A stretch of DNA of 64,000 nt from JAJDUF01 sp965214295. Its GTDB lineage: Bacteria > Chloroflexota > UBA11872 > UBA12225 > JAJDUF01. Below the pieces are notes generated by a model, which did no database searches, was not told where the DNA came from, and saw only the letters and a program-made list of their open reading frames with translations. A program made the translations under genes and the position numbers. Below, piece by piece: positions 24,691 through 31,179 of this stretch; positions within the stretch are counted from its first letter, which is position 1, and every line of letters begins with the position of its first letter. The stretch covers positions 4,092,001-4,156,000 of the forward strand of contig OZ243944.1 of the NCBI GenBank assembly GCA_965214295.1, read 5' to 3'.

Positions 24691-26043
24691 TTACTTGTCC
24701 CAACGCCGTTTGCTGACTGCACCAAGGTAGCCCTGGTGCGTGCCCAGCTCGACATCGGCAAAGTCTTGAGGCCAATCGCCATACGCGCCAAACTCGTCTA
24801 GCTCGTGTGACTTGACTTGTGTCGCGCCGTCGTCGCCGCGCTCGAACCAGTGGAGGGCTACGTGGTCAGGGGGTAATTTGGCTTCGGCGACGAGCGTCTG
24901 CACGCCGAGTAGCAGTAGCGAGCTGTGCGTCTCGACGACAACCCGCACGCCGCGCTTTGCGGCGTCGGCCAGCAGCTTTGCGAGCGCGACTTGGGCGCGG
25001 GGGTGCAGGTCGCGCTCCGGGTGCTCCAGATAGACCAACTGCCCCGGTATTGCCGTCAGCAGCGCCACGAGCGCCGGTAGCACCTGCGGCACACCAACGC
25101 CCATGTCGGCGATATTCACCAGGTCATACGCACTCCACTCCTGACCCTTTGGCAGTCGGGCAGCGCGTAGCTCGATCTCTACGTCGCTGAGCCGCACTGC
25201 CGCGACTTTCCATGTGAGGCCAAGTGATTCGAGCGCCTGTCCTAGCTTTTCGAGGCGGCTGTCGTGCGTGTTCTGCCAGGATTCGATGATGCTGGCGACG
25301 TAGTGCTCGAACGTGCCCTCGTACTGAAGGCGATGCTGAAGGTCAAAACCCGCCGACTTGTAGGCACGGGGACTGTCTCTCAGCCCCGGTACGTGAATAA
25401 ATAGCTCTCTGACGCATTCATCAAAAGGCGTGTACGGGTCACTGTCTGTAGAAGATGCATTCTCGAAGTGCTCATTTAGTCCAAGGAAGCAACGGTTACG
25501 GAATGTCGTGATTTTGGTAAGATCCACTACCCTAAACATTTTCGGCACTCTGCTACGTACTTCCTCGCCAATGTCATCACCGACACGCTCCGTATCGGGA
25601 CGAAGTGGGAAGTACGGCCATCTCGAAGTGCGTATCTCGAAGATGTCAACTCCTCTTCCCTGCCGATACTGAAAAGTGTTGGCTGTCCATTCTCCACCTT
25701 GCACTGTCAGCTTGACGGTGAACTTTGCTCCGTCGAGACGTATGGGTAATCTCACGCTCCGCTGCCACGACAGGAACTGCTCGGCGGAAGTGAAGTAGAC
25801 GTTGGGGCCGTCGAGCTTCAAGGGGCCGGGGTCGTAGGTGGCTTCGAGGGTCTGCTTCAGCATGAGGAGGGGCTGCATGATGCTCGACTTGCCGGAATTG
25901 TTCGCGCCGGCCAGGATCGTCAGTGGGCGCACCTCGATACGCTGCTCGTCGTAGAGCGACTTGAAGCCTTGGACGGCGATCTCGGTGATGCCCTTGGCAG
26001 CATCGTCATCCTGCCGCTTGTCTGTGGACTCGGTTGCGCTCAT
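24691..26043 (-). CDS. SMC/OLD-like AAA ATPase (DUF3696-type)
   Basis: A 450-residue ABC-class AAA ATPase of the group that carries anti-phage or toxin effectors. Walker A is GANNSGKSS (46-54). An ABC-signature-like segment is NIADMGVGVPQVLPAL, the Walker B/D-loop is LVYLEHPERDLHPRAQ, and the switch His is ETHSSLLLLG, followed by DUF3696-like PPDHVALHWFER. A 200-residue middle lobe interrupts the ATPase core, with no TOPRIM domain. The start at ATG 26043 has AGAGGAT upstream; a longer frame from 26091 lacks this. A likely -10 (TAGAAT) sits at 26090-26095 on the minus strand. The middle third is more AT-rich than its neighbours. Its partner is the PIN-like gene directly downstream. Confidence 0.88.
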   Translation of the reverse strand: MSATESTDKRQDDDAAKGITEIAVQGFKSLYDEQRIEVRPLTILAGANNSGKSSIMQPLLMLKQTLEATYDPGPLKLDGPNVYFTSAEQFLSWQRSVRLPIRLDGAKFTVKLTVQGGEWTANTFQYRQGRGVDIFEIRTSRWPYFPLRPDTERVGDDIGEEVRSRVPKMFRVVDLTKITTFRNRCFLGLNEHFENASSTDSDPYTPFDECVRELFIHVPGLRDSPRAYKSAGFDLQHRLQYEGTFEHYVASIIESWQNTHDSRLEKLGQALESLGLTWKVAAVRLSDVEIELRAARLPKGQEWSAYDLVNIADMGVGVPQVLPALVALLTAIPGQLVYLEHPERDLHPRAQVALAKLLADAAKRGVRVVVETHSSLLLLGVQTLVAEAKLPPDHVALHWFERGDDGATQVKSHELDEFGAYGDWPQDFADVELGTHQGYLGAVSKRRWDK

Positions 26044-26212
26044 CGGGTGATCCTCTCGTACACGCCGCGGCGATAGATGCTCACGATACATTCTAGGGGA
26101 TGGTCTGGTGGCCGGGGCGGCGGTATGATGCTTGTACTACTGCACAGCGGAGGCGCCGCATGTTGCGGCCGGTCTCGGCTCAAGGCGCTGCACTGCCGGG
26201 GGAGGAGAAGCG

Positions 26213-27352
26213 ATGGGAAGCACATATCGCGCCGCCGTGATCGGATTGGGGCGCATCGCCAGCACGTTCGACGACGAGCAGGGGCCGTGGAGTGTATGGC
26301 GCGGGCCGCACGCCCATACGCCCAGCTATCTCGCCGCGGGTGTGCCGGTGGTCGCCGGCGCCGACCCGCACGACGGACAACGCGCGGCCTATCGCCGGAA
26401 GTGGGGCATCGAGAATCTCTACGCCGACTACCGCGAGATGCTGGAACGGGAGCGACCGGACATTCTGAGTATCTGCACGACGGCCAAGCCGCGAGCGCGC
26501 ATTCTGCTGGACGCGGTGGAGATTGGCGCTTCCCGTGGCCTGAAGGTGATCTGGGCCGAGAAGCCGATGGCCCTCTCCTTGGAGGAGGCTGACCGCATGA
26601 TTGCGGTCTGCCGGGCGGCCGGGATCGTGTTGGCGATTGGCTGTGCGCGTTCCTGGAAAGCCAGCTTCAATCGCATGCGGGAGCTGATCGAAGTCGGTGA
26701 ACTGGGCAACCTGTTGCAGGTGATCGGCCTCGGACAGTGCGGATTGTCGCACAATGGCAGCCACCTGCTGGCCACCGTCAACTACCTGGCCGGGGCGCGG
26801 GCGGAGTGGGTGTTCGGCCACATCACGAGCGATGCGGCGGCCGCCAGCGACGACGACCCGCAGGGCAACGGGTATCTGCACTACGCGAACGGGGTGCAGG
26901 GCTTTGTGCGGACGATGCCGTGCGGCGCGGCCGATTGGGATATCGAGGTGATCGGTACCAAGGGCCGGTTGCGTTCGCTCAACAATGCCGAACAGGTGGA
27001 GTTCTGGAAGCTGGTTCCATCCAGCTTGGCGGGGCGCGGGATGGAGCCGGCGCAGCACGTCTTTCCGCTGCCTGGCGCGACCGAGAACGCCAACGTGCGG
27101 TGCGTGCGTGACCTTATCGTGTGTATCGAGACCGGCAAAGAGCCGAGCTGTAGCGGTGAAGACGGACGCCATGCCCTGGAGATCGCCCTGGCCCTGCGCG
27201 AGTCGCACCGCCGCGGCGGGACGCGGGTAGCGCTGCCGCTGGCGGACCGCTCGCTGCACATTCGCTCGCTGGAGACGCTCCAAGGCGACGAGCCGGCCAT
27301 CGTGCGCCGCGGCCGCGCCGCAGCCGCGGCCCAGGCTGCCACCACCGGCTAG
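26213..27352 (+). CDS. Gfo/Idh/MocA family oxidoreductase
   Basis: A 379-residue NAD(P)-dependent sugar or cyclitol dehydrogenase type protein. The start at ATG 26213 follows GGGGGAGGAG. It has the N-terminal Rossmann motif AAVIGLGRIAS, the conserved EKP in WAEKPMALSLEEADRM, and the central GCARSWKASFNRMRELI before the C-terminal beta-sheet domain. Family members oxidise or reduce sugars, inositols and amino sugars. Downstream it is followed within about 100 bp by the two-subunit ThDP decarboxylase genes, suggesting one pathway. A possible -10 (TATGAT, 26124-26129) lies in the divergent region shared with the ATPase gene. Confidence 0.9.
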   Translation: MGSTYRAAVIGLGRIASTFDDEQGPWSVWRGPHAHTPSYLAAGVPVVAGADPHDGQRAAYRRKWGIENLYADYREMLERERPDILSICTTAKPRARILLDAVEIGASRGLKVIWAEKPMALSLEEADRMIAVCRAAGIVLAIGCARSWKASFNRMRELIEVGELGNLLQVIGLGQCGLSHNGSHLLATVNYLAGARAEWVFGHITSDAAAASDDDPQGNGYLHYANGVQGFVRTMPCGAADWDIEVIGTKGRLRSLNNAEQVEFWKLVPSSLAGRGMEPAQHVFPLPGATENANVRCVRDLIVCIETGKEPSCSGEDGRHALEIALALRESHRRGGTRVALPLADRSLHIRSLETLQGDEPAIVRRGRAAAAAQAATTG

Positions 27353-27453
27353 GCAGCCCCGGCGCCGCCGCCCTATGGTATCGTGGGGGCGCTGCCGGCC
27401 GGCAGCGCCTTGGGCCGGCACTAGGGGCACGACAACGTGAGGAGTAGAAGGCA

Positions 27454-27966
27454 ATGAGCGCGGAGGTGGCGGCAGAGCAGGAGCTAACGGCCGCGGGGGT
27501 GGTGGCCACCTTGAAACGCTGTGGCCTCTCGCACCTCGTCTGGCTCCCGGATAGCGAGGCCGGCTTCCTCCACGCTGCCCTCACGGCAGACCCGGACCTC
27601 ACCCTGGTACCGGTCTGCCGCGAGGGTGAGGCGATGGCGGTCGCGCTGGGCCTGATGGTGGCGGGGCAGCGGCCGGCGGTGGTGATCCAGAATACCGGCC
27701 TCCTCGAATCGGGCGACTCGGTGCGTGGGGCCATGCTCGACACGGGCTTTCCCTTCTTCCTGATGATCGGCTACCGGGGGTGGCACGCCGGCGAGCCGAT
27801 GACCGATTCGGCCGGGATTTACACCGAGCCGGTGCTGCAAGCCTGGGGCATTCCGTACTACCTGGTCGAGGACGACCGCGACTTGCACCGCATCGAGCAG
27901 GCCTGCCGCGAGGCGCAGGAGGGCAGCAAGCCGGTGGCGGTGCTGATCGGGCGCGAGTACCGCTGA
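27454..27966 (+). CDS. ThDP-dependent decarboxylase, alpha (PYR) subunit; sulfopyruvate/phosphonopyruvate decarboxylase type
   Basis: A 170-residue protein equal to the pyrimidine-binding half of a thiamine-diphosphate decarboxylase. The activating Glu is in CREGEAMAVALGLMVAG, followed by VIQNTGLLESGDSVRG. In comDE-type sulfopyruvate decarboxylase and in phosphonopyruvate decarboxylase this half sits beside a separate or fused PP half; here the partner is the gene at 28080. The enzyme would decarboxylate a 3-substituted pyruvate to an aldehyde. The substrate is not readable. A clear AGGAG precedes the ATG. Confidence 0.85.
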   Translation: MSAEVAAEQELTAAGVVATLKRCGLSHLVWLPDSEAGFLHAALTADPDLTLVPVCREGEAMAVALGLMVAGQRPAVVIQNTGLLESGDSVRGAMLDTGFPFFLMIGYRGWHAGEPMTDSAGIYTEPVLQAWGIPYYLVEDDRDLHRIEQACREAQEGSKPVAVLIGREYR

Positions 27967-27976
27967 GAGGGGCTTG

Positions 27977-28016
27977 CCTCACTCCCTGGCCCCCTCCCCA
28001 CTTGGTGGAGAGGGGG
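27977..28016. repeat. R2 dispersed hairpin repeat
   Basis: CTCACTCCCTGGCCCCCTCC, then a CACTTGGTG stem and GAGAGGGGG. It separates the two ThDP-enzyme subunit genes and would lie inside their shared transcript. Confidence 0.7.
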
Positions 28017-28079
28017 AGTCTGCTAGGGGTAGGTGGGCATGACGGACGGATGGAACGTGTGGCGAGAGGACAAGAAGCG

Positions 28080-28661
28080 ATGGCTGACAGTAGGCGGATA
28101 CCGTATCTGGAGGCGCTGGCGGTGCTAGAGCGCCGGCGGCGGAATGAGGTCGTCGTCACGACCATGACTTGCTCGCGCGTGTGGGCATACCTCTCGGAGC
28201 ACCCGGAGCTTGATGTGTCGTTTGGCGGATGCATGGGCAAGGCCTCGTCGCTGGGGCTGGGGCTGGCGCTCGGCCGCCCGGAGCGGCGGGTGTGGGTGCT
28301 CGACGGTGATGGGTCGTTGGTGATGAATCTGGGGAGCCTGGTGACGATTGCCCAACAGGCGCCGGCCAACCTGCTGCATGTGCTGCTGGAAAACGGTGTC
28401 TACGAGGTCACGGGCGGCCAGCCTGTGCCGGGCGCCGGGCTGGCCGACTTCGCAACGATGGCCCGCGCCGCCGGCTACCGGTCGGCCTACCGCTTCGATA
28501 CACTGGCGGCGCTGGAGGCGAGCGTGGACGAGGTGCTGGCGGCGCCCGGCCCGACGTTCGTGACGCTGATCGTCGAGCCGGCAGGCGCGGCACCGCGCAA
28601 AGCCTATCCGCCGACGCGCCAGGCGCTGGCCGCGCTCCGGGACCAGCTCGCGGCGGCCTAG
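28080..28661 (+). CDS. ThDP-dependent decarboxylase, beta (PP) subunit
   Basis: A 193-residue ThDP-binding (diphosphate) half. The metal/ThDP motif GDGSLVMNLGSLVTIAQQ is followed by NLLHVLLENGVYEVTGGQ, and the upstream GGCMGKASSLGLGLALG loop is as in sulfopyruvate decarboxylase beta and phosphonopyruvate decarboxylase. The start at ATG 28080 has GAGGAC and AAG upstream; the frame stays open further 5' through the repeat, but that part is not family-like. It forms an enzyme with the gene at 27454. Its neighbours are a Gfo/Idh oxidoreductase (upstream) and a ThuA-like protein (downstream, after a pseudogene). Confidence 0.86.
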   Translation: MADSRRIPYLEALAVLERRRRNEVVVTTMTCSRVWAYLSEHPELDVSFGGCMGKASSLGLGLALGRPERRVWVLDGDGSLVMNLGSLVTIAQQAPANLLHVLLENGVYEVTGGQPVPGAGLADFATMARAAGYRSAYRFDTLAALEASVDEVLAAPGPTFVTLIVEPAGAAPRKAYPPTRQALAALRDQLAAA

Positions 28662-28710
28662 CGGGCGATACGCCGCCCTTTGAGATAAGGGTGGCTCCTT
28701 GCCCACCTCG

Positions 28711-28797
28711 CGTCATTCCGGCTCCCGCCGGAATCCAGGTCACCGGGGCATAGAAAGCGCATCTGGCTCGGATTCCCGCTTGCGCGGGAATGTACGG
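28711..28797. repeat. Two R1 palindromes in opposite orientation
   Basis: 28711-28738 (CGTCATTCCGG, CTCCCGCCGGAATCCAGG) and 28770-28797 (GGATTCCCGC, TTGCGCGGGAATGTACGG) face each other across about 30 bp. Together they could fold into one long hairpin. Confidence 0.7.
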
Positions 28798-28867
28798 ATA
28801 GGTGTTATTTTTCCTGCCAACGCCTACCTCTGGCCGCCGCGCTGCCGGTCCGAGGGCAGATGGAACG

Positions 28868-29358
28868 ATGGCTGACAACAAGCTCTACTACGGCGACAAC
28901 CTTGCTATTCTGCGCGAGTCCGTTGACCTGATCTACCTCGACCCGCCCTTCAATTCCAACCGCAACTACAACATCATCTTCAAGGATGAGTCGGGGCAGT
29001 CGAGCGACGCGCAGGTCGTTGCGTTCGAGGACACGTGACATTGGGGACCGTCCGCCGCGTCCGCCGAGAGCGCCTACGGCTATCTCAACACAGCGGGCGG
29101 GTTGCAGATAACGTCAGCACCTTGCTGGATTCATTGGTAGCCGGGCTGGGCAAGAACCAGATGACCGCGTATCTGGTCGAGATGGGCGTGCGTCTGATCG
29201 AGCTACACCGCGTCATCAAACCGACCGGCAGCCTGTACCTGCACTGCGATCCGAGCGCCAGCCACTATCTCAAGATATTGATGGATGCGATCCTGGGGCC
29301 GGAGAACTTTCGTAACGAGATCATCTATCCAGCAGTGCGAGAGGAGCGGATGGCATGA
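28868..29358 (+). pseudogene. Adenine-specific DNA methyltransferase (Mod-type) remnant
   Basis: A broken N6-adenine methyltransferase. The first part reads MADNKLYYGDNLAILR and SVDLIYLDPPFNSNRNYN, containing the catalytic DPPF motif, but lacks about six residues before SVDL. The frame then hits TGA at 29036-29038 exactly where relatives have Trp (VAFEDT-stop-HWGP), and the following codons still read AESAYGYLN. A frameshift then moves homology to another frame (GVRLIELHRVIKPTGSLYLH, CDPSASHYLKILMDAI, GPENFRNEIIYPA). The coding homology stops abruptly at the next gene, so the 3' two-thirds is deleted. No restriction subunit is near. Inactive. Confidence 0.88.
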
Positions 29359-30035
29359 GTCGGCCCAGGGCGCTCTTGGTCATGGGCGGCGATCCGATCC
29401 ACGATACGCCGGAGCACTACGAGCTGCTGGCGGGGCTGCTGGCCGGGCCGGCCGGTCTGAACCTCCACATCATTGACGATCTGGAGCCGCTTACCCGGCT
29501 GACGCGGCCCGACTACGACCTCATCGCCATGTATCGCGCCGACCGTTGGCCGCCAGCGGCGCCGCTGGCGGCGCTGTGGGACGCGGTGCGGGCCGGCACG
29601 CCGTATCTCGGCCTGCACGGCGCGGCGTTTACGGTCCAGCAGGTACCCGGTGGTGCGGCGGCTATCGGCGCGCGGTACGAGGAGCCGCATCTACGGCGGC
29701 AGCCCTTGACCGTGCGGATTGCGGATAGCGGGCATCCGGTTACCGCTGGCGTGGAGTCCTTTGCTATCGAGGACGAGCCGTATCGCCTGACGCCGCTCGC
29801 GCCGGCCGCGCTGCGGGTGCTGGCGTCGTACTCCGACTGCGCTCTCAACCGTCAGACGCGCCACGGTATGGTCGCCGCGCAGGGAGACTGGCCGTTGCTC
29901 TATACCAAGCGGCTCGGCGCCGGGTGGATCCACACCAACGTCCTCGGCCACGACCGGCAAGCGTTGAATCACCCCGCCTACCGCCGGCTCGTCGTGCAGG
30001 CCGTGGTCTGGCTGTTGGCTACCGCCGGCCGATAA
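29355..30035 (+). CDS. ThuA-like domain protein
   Basis: A 226-residue protein with the ThuA (trehalose utilisation; class I glutamine-amidotransferase-like) fold. It has RALLVMGGDPIHD at the N-terminus, the central GLHGAAFT turn, DSGHPVTAGVESFAIEDEPY, and the GAGWIHTNVLGHD segment typical of the family. Members occur in sugar catabolic clusters and may modify trehalose or related sugars, but the reaction is not established. The ATG overlaps the tail of the methyltransferase remnant; GGAG lies upstream. It probably belonged to the ThDP/Gfo cluster before the methyltransferase fragment was inserted between them. Confidence 0.85.
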   Translation: MSRPRALLVMGGDPIHDTPEHYELLAGLLAGPAGLNLHIIDDLEPLTRLTRPDYDLIAMYRADRWPPAAPLAALWDAVRAGTPYLGLHGAAFTVQQVPGGAAAIGARYEEPHLRRQPLTVRIADSGHPVTAGVESFAIEDEPYRLTPLAPAALRVLASYSDCALNRQTRHGMVAAQGDWPLLYTKRLGAGWIHTNVLGHDRQALNHPAYRRLVVQAVVWLLATAGR

Positions 30036-30121
30036 GCGCCGCGGCTGTGCGGTCCAGAAGGGAGGGAAACTCCTCCTGCTACAATTGATTTCACTGACCG
30101 CTAACCGCTAAGGACGCACCC

Positions 30122-30484
30122 ATGATAATCGTGCTCACCCCTGATATCGAGCGCCGGCTGGCCGAGCAGGCCCGTAAGCTGGAAACTACTCCCGAACAGC
30201 TCACCCTCGCCGGCCTACGGGAGCGTTTCGGGCCAGCCGCAACTCACGACATACCGGGGGAGACACCAGGAACGTTAGCGGACTTCCTCCAGGGGCATAT
30301 CGGTATCCTACACAGCAGCGAACACGTGCCTGGCGGCGCGCACATGTCAGAAGACAGCAGCAAGCAATACGCTGCCGGCTTGCTCCGAGCTTACCCTAGC
30401 GCGAGGGTAAGCTCGGAGTGGCGAGAAGTGGATATATGTTTTGGGAATGAAGATCGTTTCCTGGAACATCGCCCACCGCATTGA
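30122..30484 (+). CDS. Antitoxin-like small protein with abnormal C-terminus
   Basis: The first 90 residues match a common short antitoxin-like or plant-type 'unknown' protein: MIIVLTPDIERRLAEQARKL, then TPEQL, and HIGILHSSEHVPGGAHMSE before SKQYAAGLL. Family members stop a few residues after that segment. Here translation continues through a perfect inverted repeat (30382-30417) and unrelated sequence to 30484, so the natural end has probably been lost. TACAAT at 30080-30085 is a plausible -10 box. No toxin gene lies beside it. It may be non-functional. Confidence 0.6.
   Translation: MIIVLTPDIERRLAEQARKLETTPEQLTLAGLRERFGPAATHDIPGETPGTLADFLQGHIGILHSSEHVPGGAHMSEDSSKQYAAGLLRAYPSARVSSEWREVDICFGNEDRFLEHRPPH
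30382..30417. repeat. Perfect 15-bp inverted repeat
   Basis: CTCCGAGCTTACCCT, a 6-nt loop AGCGCG, then AGGGTAAGCTCGGAG. It lies inside the 3' end of the small antitoxin-like frame and 30 bp before an endonuclease remnant. No T-tract follows, so it is not a standard terminator. It may be a mobile-element end or a scar. Confidence 0.7.
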
Positions 30485-30848
30485 ACCGTGGTCGCGGCTG
30501 CTCGACATGGATGCGGATGTTGCCCTCTTGGGGGAGGACGGCAGCGCCTACTGGGCCGGCCGGTACGCAACGGTGTTCACGAGGCTGGCCGCGCTGGGGT
30601 TGTCGTTCGTCGGTCCGCAGGCACCACAGGGGCGACAGGCGGATCCGTGGCCGGCCGAGCTGCCATCCGACAGCCGGAATGTCCCCACCTTTCACTCCTC
30701 CTATCAGACTCCGGCCACGGCGACGCGCCAGCTGGACTATGTGTTTACCTCCGAGAGTATGGCCGATGCGGTACGAGTCCGCGCCCGCAACGAGGTCGAG
30801 CAGTGGGGGACCAGCGATCATTGCCGGCTGGAGATCGAGGTGCCGTAG
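30447..30848 (+). pseudogene. Endonuclease/exonuclease/phosphatase-family protein with internal deletion
   Basis: The frame begins like an endonuclease/exonuclease/phosphatase-family protein (MKIVSWNIAHRIEPWSRLLD, then DADVALL) and ends like one (TATRQLDYVF, WGTSDHCRLEIEV). The middle is missing: after DADVALL it jumps to sequence that in relatives lies about 120 residues further on (AYWAGRYATVFTRLAALGLS). The deletion is in frame, giving 134 residues instead of about 250. The metal-site Asn-Asp core of the family (GDLNI-type motif) is lost, so an active nuclease is unlikely. Confidence 0.75.
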
Positions 30849-31150
30849 CTGCATACCGATGCCCGCTAGGCCTGGAGGCGGTGTGGCGCGAGGGGCCGGC
30901 GCCTACTCAGGAGGGGCCACGTCCGCGGTTCGCGTGCCATTGATAGTCTTCCTCCCAAACGCTAGTGGTTGAGCCACGATCCTTTGTCCGGCTTCCCCTG
31001 CTCCATGCGCGGAGCGGGACCGGGGGGCGGACCGTGCTCTCACCCGCGTCATATCTTGTAGAACTCTCTGGTGACAACGGGCTGGCCCTCCCGCAGCCGG
31101 GCAGGATTTAACCAACTCTTTACGCGCGGGCAGCGGTGTCTCGGTATGCT
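30849..31150 (+). promoter_or_regulatory. Intergenic region with Pho-box-like repeat and -10 box before the HtrA-type gene
   Basis: Most of this gap shows no gene. Near its end, TTTAACCA (31107) and CTTTACGC (31118) repeat at an 11-bp period. A TATGCT -10 box at 31145-31150 follows after a 19-bp spacer, the same spacer as at 6900-6954. The mRNA would start near 31157, and AAGGA at about 31166 gives a ribosome-binding site for the ATG at 31180. Confidence 0.45.
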
Positions 31151-31179
31151 TTGACAGAGGGTTTGAAGGACCGGCAATT

